Origin: an uncultured Lachnospiraceae bacterium
GTDB taxonomy: Bacteria; Bacillota; Clostridia; Lachnospirales; Lachnospiraceae
Length of the DNA: 64,000 nt
Assembly: GCA_910584205.1 (NCBI GenBank)
Contig: CAJUAA010000003.1
Location: forward strand, 133,494-197,493
Direction: 5' to 3'
Of this stretch, positions 29,188-40,239 are shown in pieces (within the stretch, counting starts at the first letter, position 1; each line of letters opens with the position of its first letter). A program made the translations under genes and the position numbers. Under the pieces are notes generated by a model. That model had not been told where the DNA came from. It saw nothing but the letters and a program-made list of their open reading frames with translations, and did no database searches.

Positions 29188-29694
29188 ATGACGAAAACAA
29201 TGTCCAGACAGACAAACACTTTGACGACTGATTATCACAAATACGACAAATGGTTTATGATCGCAAAAGTACTCCTGGTACTTTCCCCCTTTGTGGCATT
29301 GACTTATCTGCAGGCATCTGTGGGAAGCAGCGATCTGTCGCTTCTGCTCAGGCAGGACCCGAAGATCACCGTCACCCTTCTGGCGCCCATGGCCGGCCCC
29401 TTCACCGCCTATCTGCTGGGCTTTGCACAGAAGCATCTCCATGATGGAGATCCTGCGTACATGATGGCGCATCTGACGCTGCTCTTTGTGACGGAGCTGC
29501 TGCTGCGCAACATAGTCTGCCTGATCATGATGCTTTATCTGATGTACCTGGTATACAAGATGACCGGTATGTCGCCGGCGGCGTCTCTGCGTGCCAAATG
29601 GCACGACCACTTCTTCCGGGATCTCTCCGGATGCTTTCTGCTGATCCTGCTCGGCGCTTTCTGCCTGTTTGTCTCGCTTCGTCTGGGAATGTGA
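29188..29694 (+). CDS. Small integral membrane protein, unknown function
   Basis: A 168-residue protein with about four hydrophobic helices (residues 24-42, 60-78, 92-120, 147-166) and short polar loops. It is preceded by AGGAG. No family was recognised and no catalytic motif is visible. It lies between the GH4 remnant and two RpiR regulators, so a role in sugar response is possible but unproven. Confidence 0.65.
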   Translation: MTKTMSRQTNTLTTDYHKYDKWFMIAKVLLVLSPFVALTYLQASVGSSDLSLLLRQDPKITVTLLAPMAGPFTAYLLGFAQKHLHDGDPAYMMAHLTLLFVTELLLRNIVCLIMMLYLMYLVYKMTGMSPAASLRAKWHDHFFRDLSGCFLLILLGAFCLFVSLRLGM

Positions 29695-29777
29695 CCGTTC
29701 CGCATAATATTTTTTTTGGACAGTCCCCTGTCATCTGTGTTATGATAAAAAAAACAGATGGCAGGAGGGACGGGTCC

Positions 29778-30548
29778 ATGAACATCGAAGAGCTGGTAAA
29801 TCAGAACTACAGACATTTCAGCGAGAGTGACCGCGCCGTTTGGGCTTATCTGTCCGAACACCGGTCGGAATGCGCGGACATGGCAATCAAGAAGATGGCG
29901 CAGAAATGCTGCGTATCGCATTCTGCCGTTATGCGGTTTGCGCAGAAACTGGGTTTTCATGGATATGCGGAGCTGAAACTGTATCTGAAGATGGGGGAAC
30001 AGAAGGTACAGGCACACAGCGATCTGACGCAGGTCTGTACCTTGTATCAGAATGTCATGAACAGTATGTGCGAGAAAAACTGCGATCCGCTTTTCGACGC
30101 GCTTGACAAAGCCGGACAGGTCTATATCTTTGGCGAGGGCATGGTGCAGGCCTCCGTCAAAAAAGAATTCAAGCGGATCTTCATGGCTGCGGGGCACATG
30201 TTTTATGACGTTTCCAGCGGTCTGGAGATGTCCAATCTGATCCCCATGGTGGGAAGCGATGAATTCTGTATCCTGATCTCCGTATCGGGAGAAAATCATA
30301 AGGTCGTGGACATTGCCAAAAAGCTCCAGATCCGCGGCGTTACTTTGATGTCCGTTACCAAAAACCGGGAAAATACGCTCTCTCATCTATGTGATTTCTG
30401 CCTGTATATCGAGGAGAGCGCTTACTTCGAGACGCCCATGCACTGGAAATACGAATCCTGCACCTCTTATTTTATTCTGATCGAAATCCTGTTTTTTAAA
30501 TATCTGGAATACCGCCAGCGAAAGGAGAACAGCCATGAGCCTGGATGA
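29778..30548 (+). CDS. RpiR/MurR-family transcriptional regulator
   Basis: A 256-residue regulator: N-terminal RpiR helix-turn-helix (IKKMAQKCCVSHSAVMRFAQKLGFHGYAELK) and a C-terminal SIS sugar-phosphate-binding domain (about 105-240; ISVSGENHKVVDIAKKL). The start at 29778 is set by AGGAGGG. The family senses phosphosugars, so the neighbouring PTS-GH4 locus is the natural target. It overlaps the next RpiR gene by 14 nt. Confidence 0.9.
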   Translation: MNIEELVNQNYRHFSESDRAVWAYLSEHRSECADMAIKKMAQKCCVSHSAVMRFAQKLGFHGYAELKLYLKMGEQKVQAHSDLTQVCTLYQNVMNSMCEKNCDPLFDALDKAGQVYIFGEGMVQASVKKEFKRIFMAAGHMFYDVSSGLEMSNLIPMVGSDEFCILISVSGENHKVVDIAKKLQIRGVTLMSVTKNRENTLSHLCDFCLYIEESAYFETPMHWKYESCTSYFILIEILFFKYLEYRQRKENSHEPG

Positions 30549-31317
30549 CCTGATTCAGGAAAACTATGACCGCATGAACGCCAACGACCACCGTGTCTGG
30601 CAGTATATCTGCAGGCACAGGGAAGAATGCAGAAAGATGCCCCTTCATCAGCTTGCAGACGCATGCGAAGTCTCTCCTGCTACCGTTCTGCGTTTTCTGA
30701 AGCTGATCAATATGGACGGCTACAGCGATTTCAAGGCCTTTCTCAAATGGGACAGTCTGAACAAGCCCGTATTTAATCAGCACAGCATCGAACAGAACAG
30801 CTTTAACCTTACAAGGACCATCGCGTCCATTCAGCAGGCAGACTGTACCGAGCTGTTTGAGCGTATGGATCAGTCCGAACGGCTCTATGCCTACGGAAGC
30901 GGCTCCATCCAGAAATCGGCCGCAAAGGCGCTTAAGAATTATCTGATCTTTGCGGAAAGGATTCTGCATGTGATCGAAGGAGCGGAAGAACGGATCATGG
31001 CCATGAACCAGATGCAGAAGGGGGACGTGGCGTTTCTTATTTCCGTCTCCGGAAATAATCCGGTCATGAACGACTATGCAAATGCGCTGCGCGTCAAGGG
31101 AGTCTATCTGGCCGCAATCTGTCAGGACGGCGCCAACGATCTGTCAAAGATTTGTCATTTCTGTCTTCCGTTTTTTACCCAGAGAATCGATGTGGCGTAT
31201 CCGGGAGTCGTCTTCTACAGTTCCGCCGGTCTGCTTCCCCCTGTGGAGACGCTCGTTTTGAAATACATTGACCACAAATACCGAAAACACGCAGACAGGC
31301 CGGTCTCTGGTCCCTGA
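30535..31317 (+). CDS. Second RpiR-family transcriptional regulator
   Basis: A 260-residue regulator with the same layout as its neighbour: helix-turn-helix LHQLADACEVSPATVLRFLKLINMDGYSDFKAF and SIS domain with ISVSGNNPVMNDYANAL. Its start is inside the preceding gene (14-nt overlap, GAAAGGAG site), so both are made together. The two are similar in order but diverged in detail. They could form a heteromer or sense two phosphosugars. Confidence 0.9.
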   Translation: MSLDDLIQENYDRMNANDHRVWQYICRHREECRKMPLHQLADACEVSPATVLRFLKLINMDGYSDFKAFLKWDSLNKPVFNQHSIEQNSFNLTRTIASIQQADCTELFERMDQSERLYAYGSGSIQKSAAKALKNYLIFAERILHVIEGAEERIMAMNQMQKGDVAFLISVSGNNPVMNDYANALRVKGVYLAAICQDGANDLSKICHFCLPFFTQRIDVAYPGVVFYSSAGLLPPVETLVLKYIDHKYRKHADRPVSGP

Positions 31318-31394
31318 TCCGGTTTCCCTTATATTCTGCGCCCGTCTGCGGTGCATATTTTCCGGACACGGATGCCGCAGGGCACACCGCAAAA

Positions 31395-31427
31395 CGGGTG
31401 CAGAGCATTCTTAAAACTCTGCACCCG
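31395..31427. terminator. Bidirectional terminator between rpiR pair and sucrose PTS
   Basis: CGGGTGCAGAG (31395-31405) pairs with 31417-31427, with an 11-nt loop. AAAA precedes and TATTTTATTT follows, so it can act on both converging transcripts. Confidence 0.8.
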
Positions 31428-31447
31428 CTGTATTTTATTTCACCTGT

Positions 31448-33349
<1,902 letters not shown>

Positions 33350-33494
33350 TTATTCCCCTGTCCATGGCGCCGGGCGCTCCAGTTGTTCGAACATTTATTC
33401 TTCGCATTAGGCATCCTGTGTCACGGCCTGCATCAGGGTGATTGATATTTTATTGATATAAACCGGAACAACCGGCGTATATTCTCTGTCAGAA

Positions 33495-34916
33495 TCAGCT
33501 TTCGCGGTACCGCAGGACGCCCTGTATCCGGTCTCCCTCTATGGCCGCATGATACTGATCTTTCTCCGGGTAAAACCGGGTGGAAAACACATCCCGGCCG
33601 CCGTTTAGAAACACTTCCACGCTGGAGACGTCCACCAGGATCCGCAGGTCCTCAAGCCTTTCGATCCGCCTTCCCCGAACGTCTCTTCCGCCGCCCAGCC
33701 CCGGATCTGTAAATTCCATCCAGAAGATCCCTTCCTCCTTCCGGTAACGCAGGTTCAGGCCGCCGCACAGCGCCACATGCACATCGGAGCATTCCGCCCT
33801 AAGATCCAGTTCGCAGCAGGGATCAATGGCTCCGGAATATCCTCCCGCAATGCGGTGCGCTTCTTTCCACCAGTCTGTCAGTTCTCTCACCGGGTTCTGG
33901 CAGAGCACTCCGTCCCTGACCGACAGCTCTCTCGGGATGGTCAGGATGTTCTGCCATCCCCTTGCCAGCGTCCGGTTTCGATGCACCGTTTCCATATCCG
34001 GCATTCCCATCCAGCCGATCTGGATTCTGCGTCCGTCGTCTGCCCGAAACGTCTGCGGCGCGTAAAAGTCAAAGCCTCCGTCCAGCTCCCGGAACTCTCC
34101 GATCTGCTCCGTCTCCCGGAAATCTCCCTGGAGAAAGCAGGTGCCGCTCTGATATTTGTTGGCGTATTTCAGGCCGTCCCGCTCCACGCCCTGCGGCGAT
34201 ATGGACAAAATCGAATACCCGTCCACCTCGTACAGATCCGGACATTCCCACATATATCCAAAGGGCTTCTCCATCCGGAAACGATGTATGTACTTCCAGT
34301 TTCTCTTATCTTCCGAAGAAAACAGAAGCACCGTTCCCTCATCCTTTTTGGTTCTGGCTCCCTGCACCATATAGTACCTGCCGTCCTGCTTCCATACTTT
34401 CGGGTCCCGCACGTGCCTGGTCAGATCTTCCGGATAGTCCGCATTGGTCATCAGAAGCTCTTTGGCGTCCATGTGCAGTCCGTCCCGGCTTACCGCCATC
34501 ACCGTATTGGACTCCCGGCCGGTCGTTACGTAATCATGTTCCCCGGGAAGCTTCACATTGCCCGTATAAAACAGGTACATACCGTCCTCTTCCGTCAGCG
34601 CCGATCCGGAATAGGCCCCGTGGCAGTCAAAGGGCTGGTCCGGACGAAGGGGCGCACCCTGGAATTCCCAGTGAAGCAGATCCCTGCTCGTACAGTGCCC
34701 CCAGAATTTCAGCCCGCCCTCCGGCTGAAAATACGCCAGCTGATAAAATGCATGATAGACCCCGCCATACTGGCACAGTCCGTTGGGATCGTTCAGCCAG
34801 CCGCACGGCGGCGCGATGTGGAGCCGCGGCCTCCAGATCTCCAGGCCCGCCCGCTCCTTACACCGCCCGGCTTCTTCTTCCATGAGTTTGTCCCATAATG
34901 CATGCAGTGCGTTCAT
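33495..34916 (-). CDS. scrB: Sucrose-6-phosphate hydrolase, GH32
   Basis: A 473-residue cytoplasmic beta-fructosidase. The three GH32 signatures are present: nucleophile Asp in GWLNDPNG (about 42), RDPKVWK (about 172), and acid/base Glu in WECPDLY (about 225). There is no signal peptide, which fits intracellular cleavage of sucrose-6-phosphate delivered by the PTS. The start is preceded by GGAGGAG. A perfect operator palindrome lies 125-140 nt upstream. Confidence 0.9.
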   Translation of the reverse strand: MNALHALWDKLMEEEAGRCKERAGLEIWRPRLHIAPPCGWLNDPNGLCQYGGVYHAFYQLAYFQPEGGLKFWGHCTSRDLLHWEFQGAPLRPDQPFDCHGAYSGSALTEEDGMYLFYTGNVKLPGEHDYVTTGRESNTVMAVSRDGLHMDAKELLMTNADYPEDLTRHVRDPKVWKQDGRYYMVQGARTKKDEGTVLLFSSEDKRNWKYIHRFRMEKPFGYMWECPDLYEVDGYSILSISPQGVERDGLKYANKYQSGTCFLQGDFRETEQIGEFRELDGGFDFYAPQTFRADDGRRIQIGWMGMPDMETVHRNRTLARGWQNILTIPRELSVRDGVLCQNPVRELTDWWKEAHRIAGGYSGAIDPCCELDLRAECSDVHVALCGGLNLRYRKEEGIFWMEFTDPGLGGGRDVRGRRIERLEDLRILVDVSSVEVFLNGGRDVFSTRFYPEKDQYHAAIEGDRIQGVLRYRES

Positions 34917-35035
34917 CTTTCTCCTCCTGATTTTATTCTGCCTAAGCCCTTCCAGTACCCGTGGTAAGAATGATTTCCGACCTTGTCCCGCGTCCGGAAA
35001 TCAGTACCGGCACTGTCCATGCTTCCGCTGTTTTT

Positions 35036-35059
35036 CTTATATGTGAATACGTATTCACA
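35036..35059 (-). promoter_or_regulatory. ScrR operator upstream of scrB
   Basis: Perfect palindrome GTGAATACGTATTCAC at 35043-35058, extended by one pair to 18 bp. On the minus strand it is directly upstream of a TATAAG -10-like hexamer (35036-35041), so bound repressor would cover the promoter core. An identical site lies upstream of scrR. Confidence 0.85.
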
Positions 35060-35072
35060 AAAAGTCTTACAG

Positions 35073-35099
35073 AAGGATACGCGTTAAAACGGTATCCTT
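35073..35099 (-). terminator. Weak terminator after scrR
   Basis: AAGGATAC (35073-35080) pairs with 35092-35099; on the minus strand the stem is followed after a few bases by TTTTT. It separates scrR from the scrB promoter. Confidence 0.5.
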
Positions 35100-35109
35100 T
35101 TGGTATGCT

Positions 35110-36114
35110 CTACAAAGTTTTCCGGATGCCCTCCGGCAGGACCGAACTGTCCCGTTTCACCAGCTTTGCCCGGAGCGGATGATCTTCCGCCGCATGGTCT
35201 TCCGGGTGCTCGATCTTATACAGAAGCCTTCTCATGGCGATGGACGCCATCTCCTCATTGGGCTGGGCCACGCTGGACAGACGCGGATACAGGAATTCAC
35301 ACATATAGGTATTATCAAATCCCACCAGTCCCGCCTGTTCCGGCACCTTCACGCCCATTCTCTGGAGAATCCCGAGCATCTGTACGGCCCGCCGGTCATT
35401 ATAGGCGAAAATCCCGGTCCTTTTCCTGCTCCTGCTGTAATACTGTTCCAGAGCTCTTCGTACTTCCTCCTCCTGTTTGCTGGAGATGACTGTCATACGG
35501 CGCACGAACCCAGGATCACTCTTCCTCAATGTTTCCGCAAAGCCCTGATATTTGATATCCCCTGTATGTCCCAGAAAAATATATTCCTCAAAGCCTTCCT
35601 CCAGAAGATGCTCTCCCACCTGTGCGCCCGCTTCCTCATGGGCGACGTAGACGGAATCCATATCTTCCACTTTTTTCGTGATCACCACCGTCGGAATGCC
35701 CAGTTTCCGGATCAGCCCGCCCCAGTCGGCAGATGTTTCATTCACCGGCACGGCGATCAGCCCGTCTACCCGATACCGCCGCACCACATCGAGGCTTTCC
35801 TTCTCATGCTCCGGGTCGTAATTGGTATTAAAGAGGATCAGGCTGTAACCGGACGCTCTCGCTTCCCGTTCCAGATATTTCACCAGATCCGCAAAGAAAG
35901 AGTTGGAAATATCCGTCAGCACCACTCCAATCAGGTGCGTTTTGCTTCCCACCAGGCTCTGAGCCATCACATTAGGCTGGAAGTCATGCTCCCTGGCACA
36001 TGCCAGCACCCGCTCTCTGATATCCGGATGGACGGCCTGATTCCCATTCAGCACCCGGGAAACCGTCGGCTGCGAAACTCCGGTCAGCCTTGCGATCTCT
36101 GTCATTGTAATCAT
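35110..36114 (-). CDS. scrR: LacI-family repressor of the sucrose genes
   Basis: A 334-residue repressor with the LacI helix-turn-helix and hinge (MTEIARLTGVSQPTVSRVLNG) and a periplasmic-binding-like ligand domain ending near DDHPLRAKLVKRDS. It lies immediately upstream of scrB and scrA on the same strand, and the palindromes at 35043 and 36163 are of typical LacI-operator form. It therefore very probably represses both scrBA and itself, relieved by a sucrose-derived phosphosugar. Confidence 0.88.
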   Translation of the reverse strand: MITMTEIARLTGVSQPTVSRVLNGNQAVHPDIRERVLACAREHDFQPNVMAQSLVGSKTHLIGVVLTDISNSFFADLVKYLEREARASGYSLILFNTNYDPEHEKESLDVVRRYRVDGLIAVPVNETSADWGGLIRKLGIPTVVITKKVEDMDSVYVAHEEAGAQVGEHLLEEGFEEYIFLGHTGDIKYQGFAETLRKSDPGFVRRMTVISSKQEEEVRRALEQYYSRSRKRTGIFAYNDRRAVQMLGILQRMGVKVPEQAGLVGFDNTYMCEFLYPRLSSVAQPNEEMASIAMRRLLYKIEHPEDHAAEDHPLRAKLVKRDSSVLPEGIRKTL

Positions 36115-36162
36115 ATCTTCCCCCGCTTCCTCCGGCTCTTGGGTTCTCCAGTTCTTTAGTTT

Positions 36163-36218
36163 GTGAATACGTATTCACGACTTTCCTAAATCTTACTATA
36201 TCCGCCTGGGAACGTCAA
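36163..36218 (-). promoter_or_regulatory. scrR promoter with ScrR operator
   Basis: On the minus strand TTGACG (36213-36218), 17 nt, TAAGAT (36190-36195) form a good promoter. The operator palindrome GTGAATACGTATTCAC lies just downstream (36163-36178), near the likely transcription start, consistent with autorepression by a road-block. Confidence 0.8.
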
Positions 36219-36342
36219 TTGGAACATATTTATAATATTTTCCCTCTGTTTTTATGCATATCGCACAATGGCGCTGCACTTTCCGCTGCCCTGCATTTTC
36301 CGCCGCCTGAAAACCCGCGCCTGGATTCTGTTCCAGATGGCG

Positions 36343-36376
36343 CAAAAAAAGAAGAAGGGGCGGTGATCACTCCGCC
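36343..36376 (-). terminator. Terminator of the CwlD-like gene
   Basis: GGCGG (36359-36363) pairs with CCGCC (36372-36376), with the stop codon in the loop. On the minus strand the stem is followed by CTTCTTCTTTTTTT. Confidence 0.75.
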
Positions 36377-37068
36377 GCTTCTCCCAGATACGACAAGATC
36401 CCCATACTCACTGCCCAGGCGATCTGATTCTGATAGCTGTCCTCCTGCAGCTTCTTTGCTTCCTCCCAGTTGCTCAAGAAGCCGCACTCCACGATCACAA
36501 TGGGCACTTCCGTCTTCTTCAGCAGATAATAGCTTTCGTTGGCCTTTGCCTGCCGGTGGTTCTCCGGGTCCACATGAGAAACCAGCTGGCTCTGAAGAAT
36601 CTCCGCCAGCTTTTTTCCTTCCTCCGATGTTCCATAATAGAACACCTGCGCCCCGTTTACATATTCCTCATGATAACTGTTCTGATGGATACTGACCACG
36701 CAGTCCGGCTGCGTTTCATTGATCAGGGCGCACCGGTTCTTCATATCCTGCACTTTCTTATTGGAGGACTGCTCATCATACAGACCCGCATCCGACTCTC
36801 TGGTCATAACCACTTCCACGTCCTGCTGCTCCAGAAGCTTCTGGACCTTCTTCGCTATGATCAGGTTCAGATCTTTTTCCTGCGAATCATCCACTCCTAT
36901 TTTTCCGGGATCGTTTCCTCCATGTCCGGCGTCAATCACCACCGTCCATCTGGCCGGACTGGATTCCACCCGGTCGGCGGAGACTTTTTCCCACCCTTTT
37001 TCTGCAAAGATCCACGCGCAGAGGATCAATACCACGGACATCAGCAATTCCAGTTTCCTTTTTTCCAA
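36367..37068 (-). CDS. cwlD: N-acetylmuramoyl-L-alanine amidase, CwlD-like
   Basis: An amidase_3 enzyme with one N-terminal membrane helix and zinc ligands in VVIDAGHGGNDPG, the QEKDLNL Glu and VSIHQNSYH; catalytic Glu in IVECGFLSN. The length fits CwlD, which removes peptide side chains during spore cortex synthesis. The start is uncertain. A frame from 37134 would run through the terminator of the preceding gene, so TTG at 37068 (keeping the basic residues before the helix) or ATG at 37041 is more likely. Confidence 0.82.
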   Translation of the reverse strand: MEKRKLELLMSVVLILCAWIFAEKGWEKVSADRVESSPARWTVVIDAGHGGNDPGKIGVDDSQEKDLNLIIAKKVQKLLEQQDVEVVMTRESDAGLYDEQSSNKKVQDMKNRCALINETQPDCVVSIHQNSYHEEYVNGAQVFYYGTSEEGKKLAEILQSQLVSHVDPENHRQAKANESYYLLKKTEVPIVIVECGFLSNWEEAKKLQEDSYQNQIAWAVSMGILSYLGEAAE

Positions 37069-37071
37069 ATT

Positions 37072-37112
37072 AAAAACCGCCGCATATATCTTCCATAAAG
37101 TATATGCGGCGG
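37072..37112 (-). terminator. Terminator of the GH18 gene
   Basis: CCGCCGCATATA (37077-37088) pairs perfectly with 37101-37112; on the minus strand TTTTTAATTT follows directly. A textbook intrinsic terminator. Confidence 0.88.
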
Positions 37113-37150
37113 TATCAACCCTATTCCATCCCATCTCCGGGAAACCTTGT

Positions 37151-38962
37151 TCAGTTTACATAACGCAGGATCACATCCCAGACAGCAGGACGTTCCAGCC
37201 CAAGCTTCCAGAAGGAGGCGCCGCCCAGTTCATACTGCTTCATGAGCTTCAGCTTCTCCTCGATGGACCGTTCCTCCTCCATCCACATCTGATAGATGCT
37301 TCCCTCGTATTCCAGTTCTATATAATACTGCCCGCTGGACTCGTCCCATACCGGCTCCACGCTGTTGTTCACGGCCTTTGTACTGGCGCCTTCCATGCCC
37401 AGCGTCTCAAATGTGACCTCGCCGTTTTCATCAGTCTTCCAGAAGCGGGTGTAGAACGGGATGGCATTGATGACCTTCTCGTTGGGCACCTCCTCCAGCG
37501 TCTTCTGGATGCCCTGGTCCACAAAGCCGATGGATGCCACGCTTCCCGCCGTCTCCGAATTGGAGGGCGTCTCGTCATACCCCATGATGATGACATAATC
37601 TGCAAAAATGCCCTGCTCTCTCCGGTCATAGAACATGTTGTGCGCCGCCGGCACATAGTTGTCCACTGAAAGGATGATGCCGTTCAGCCGGCACATGATG
37701 GACAGCTCCCGGATAAACTGCAGATACGCCCTTGCGCTCTGCTCACTGATAAACTCCATATCCAGGTTGATCCCGTCCAGATCATACTGGATGGCCTGGG
37801 CGATCAGATTATTCACAAGCCTCTGGCGGCTGGTGGTTCTGGAGAAAATCTCGTAATCCGTGATCGTATCCTTATGGCGGATATCCTCCACCAGCCCCCA
37901 TACCTCAACGCCGTTCTGGTGGCAGTAGCTGACGTACTCCTGGCTTGCCAGAGATTCGATCCCGCCGTCATCGTCGCTTAAGAAAAACCATGTGGGCGAG
38001 ATGGTCGTCAGGCCCTTCGTGTTTGCCAGCATCTTGTAGATCGTATCGTTGGCGTCCGCCGTCGTCACCTGATGCCACGCCATGTTGACCGCATGATCCT
38101 TCGTAAGGCTTGTAAATACAGGCTCCTCGAACTCCGGCTCCTCTACGGTTTCCTGCGTCACGGAAGAGATCTGCCGGTCGCGCACATACCCGATGTATCC
38201 GTCCTTTGTAAGGACTCTGGTCCATTCGTCAATGGCTTCCGCTTCCTCCAGCACATACATGGTGCCGCCTTTGTCCACCGTGGTCAGAATCGGACTTTTG
38301 ATCCCTGCCTGATAACGGACCTGCGTCTTCTTCTGTGCCGTCACCACATCTCTGATGCCGAACTCCGTCACAATATGCACATGATTGGGATCTTCCCAGT
38401 ACTCATAGGTAAAATTCGTATATTTATGGACAAAATCCAACGCCACAAAGACGGATTCCCCGTCGGCCCGGAGGATCACGTAGTCCTCGTTCTGTCTTGC
38501 CTTGGATATGGTGTATTCGCTGCTTCCCACCTGCGCGCTGACCAGCTCCGTGGGCAGTGCGTACAGGTACGTATTCTCCGACGCGTCCCAGTAAAACCTC
38601 GGATTCAGATACTGATAGACCGTCTCCACATTCAGGTAGACCCTGCCGTCCAGAAACCTGCCTTTGTCCTCCAGCAGTGCATCATTGAACAGCACCGCGA
38701 TCTCCTGATCGTTTTCCAGATGAAAATATTCTCTGGTATCCGCCGGTTCTTTGGACGGGGAATATTTCTCATAGAGCATCCTGCCCGCCATAAAAGCGCT
38801 GACGAGCAGGAACAGGCTGACCGCGATCAGTACCGGAAAGATCCTCGGATCGCGTCTTCTGCGGCGGCGTCTGGGACGTCTGCCTCTCTGCCGTCCGTTC
38901 CGCGGCGGCCGCTCCCGTCTTCCCTCTTCCATGTTCTCTCTCTCTTCGCCTTCCCTTATCAT
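37151..38962 (-). CDS. GH18 glycosyl hydrolase, membrane-anchored, YaaH/SleL-like
   Basis: A 603-residue protein. The N-terminus is extremely basic (arginine runs, residues 15-40) and is followed by one membrane helix (about 42-64). Next come a copper-amine-oxidase-like or SH3-like region (about 80-280; GGTMYVLEEAEAIDEWTRVLTKDGYIGYV), then a GH18 barrel with the catalytic DGINLDMEF (D-x-x-D-x-D-x-E form, about 410). The family includes spore cortex-lytic N-acetylglucosaminidases. AGGAGG at 38969-38974 supports the start. Its placement beside the CwlD-like gene suggests cell-wall or spore-cortex work. Confidence 0.85.
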   Translation of the reverse strand: MIREGEERENMEEGRRERPPRNGRQRGRRPRRRRRRRDPRIFPVLIAVSLFLLVSAFMAGRMLYEKYSPSKEPADTREYFHLENDQEIAVLFNDALLEDKGRFLDGRVYLNVETVYQYLNPRFYWDASENTYLYALPTELVSAQVGSSEYTISKARQNEDYVILRADGESVFVALDFVHKYTNFTYEYWEDPNHVHIVTEFGIRDVVTAQKKTQVRYQAGIKSPILTTVDKGGTMYVLEEAEAIDEWTRVLTKDGYIGYVRDRQISSVTQETVEEPEFEEPVFTSLTKDHAVNMAWHQVTTADANDTIYKMLANTKGLTTISPTWFFLSDDDGGIESLASQEYVSYCHQNGVEVWGLVEDIRHKDTITDYEIFSRTTSRQRLVNNLIAQAIQYDLDGINLDMEFISEQSARAYLQFIRELSIMCRLNGIILSVDNYVPAAHNMFYDRREQGIFADYVIIMGYDETPSNSETAGSVASIGFVDQGIQKTLEEVPNEKVINAIPFYTRFWKTDENGEVTFETLGMEGASTKAVNNSVEPVWDESSGQYYIELEYEGSIYQMWMEEERSIEEKLKLMKQYELGGASFWKLGLERPAVWDVILRYVN

Positions 38963-39487
38963 GAACGTCCTCCTGACTCCTTTATCCCTCGTACAGAACT
39001 TTCGGCAGGTTCTGCCGGAAAAGCCTCCGCCTTTCCGGCGCCCGCCGTTTTGTGTCTATGTGATATTGATTATATCACAAAGCTGCCGTTCCTACCACAA
39101 CAATCTAAGGGCACAGAAAGACTTTTCTTCTCTCTCAATGGTATGTTAACAGATTTCCCGGCAGCTTCTGCTTTTATTCGCGGCACGCGCACAATCCCCA
39201 AAAGAAGGCTGTGTGATATATTATGATGCACCTGCCGCGCGGCTTCCTGCATCCCCCCTTACGCCTCAAAAAACAACTGGAATTTGATCACTGATCTGTG
39301 AAAAGAATCAGAAACATAGACTTACAACTCTATTATACACGGTGCAAAGCCATTTTCAAGGACTTTTTGGATATTTTCACAAAAATTTCAGAAATTTTTC
39401 CTCTATTTCACAAGCCTGTAGGCTTTACATATTCCGCTTTTTTGTTTATACTATATTAAACTATAAATTTTAACAGGTTGTGATCGC
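38963..39487. other. 525-base gene-free stretch between GH18 and mecA
   Basis: The two flanking genes are divergent. Near the GH18 side there is TATAAT (minus strand, 39069-39074) within the dyad TGTGATA-N7-TATCACA (39059-39079), which may be an operator on the GH18 promoter. The mecA promoter lies at the other end. Between about 39120 and 39420 the DNA is AT-rich, and neither a coding frame nor an RNA gene was recognised. Confidence 0.5.
39424..39452 (+). promoter_or_regulatory. mecA promoter
   Basis: TTTACA (39424-39429), 17 nt, TATACT (39447-39452), about 35 nt before the mecA start. Confidence 0.8.
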
Positions 39488-40222
39488 ATGAAGATAGAGA
39501 AAATCAATGAAAACAAAATACGTTGTATCCTGACGCGCGATGATCTGGAAGTCCGCCATATTAAGCTCAGTGAGATCGCCTACGGATCGGAGAAAGCACG
39601 CTCCCTGTTCAGGGACATGATGGAACAGGCATCACATCAGTTTGGTTTTGAGGCAGACAATATTCCTCTCATGATAGAAGCAATCCCGATGCCCAACGAG
39701 TGCATCATTCTTGATATAACCAAAGTATCGGACCCGGAGGAGCTGGATACCCGTTTCTCGCGCTTTTCTCAGGGTTCGGGTGATTCTGACGGGACGGCGG
39801 TCAGTGAATTTCTCCCGGACGGAGCGGACGAGGTACTGGACCTGTTCCAGAAGCTTCTGGAGCACCGGCTGAAGAACGCCCCCAAGGAGACAAGGGAGCA
39901 GGAAGCCGCTACTCTGGCCAACGAACTGGATATGCGCAAGCTTTACCTTTTCACAAGGCTCGATTCCATCGTGGAGGCCTCCAGCGTCCTGAAAGGAATC
40001 TACCACGGGGAGAACTGGCTGTACAAGGACCCGGATACGGCCCGGTACCATCTGGTCATCTCCAAATCGGACCACACGCCGGAGCAGTTCAACAAAGTGT
40101 GCAATATCCTGTCCGAATACGGCGCCAACGGCAAATATTCCCTCTCCAACGAGGCCTACATGAAGGAACATTTTACGCTCCTGATGGACAGCAGCGCGCT
40201 GCAGCAGCTGTCCGAGATCTGA
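39488..40222 (+). CDS. mecA: Adaptor protein MecA
   Basis: A 244-residue adaptor that delivers substrates to the ClpC-ClpP protease. The N-terminal substrate-binding part begins MKIEKINENKIRCILTRDDL, and the C-terminal ClpC-binding part contains LYLFTRLDSIVEASSVL and NEAYMKEHFTLL, with the acidic low-complexity linker (about 85-130) typical of Firmicutes MecA. The gene stands alone between a good promoter and terminator. Confidence 0.93.
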   Translation: MKIEKINENKIRCILTRDDLEVRHIKLSEIAYGSEKARSLFRDMMEQASHQFGFEADNIPLMIEAIPMPNECIILDITKVSDPEELDTRFSRFSQGSGDSDGTAVSEFLPDGADEVLDLFQKLLEHRLKNAPKETREQEAATLANELDMRKLYLFTRLDSIVEASSVLKGIYHGENWLYKDPDTARYHLVISKSDHTPEQFNKVCNILSEYGANGKYSLSNEAYMKEHFTLLMDSSALQQLSEI

Positions 40223-40239
40223 TAACAGACCATAAAACG

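Noticed and set aside
37069..37134. Upstream extension of the CwlD-like gene
   Set aside because: It would translate the terminator hairpin of the GH18 gene.
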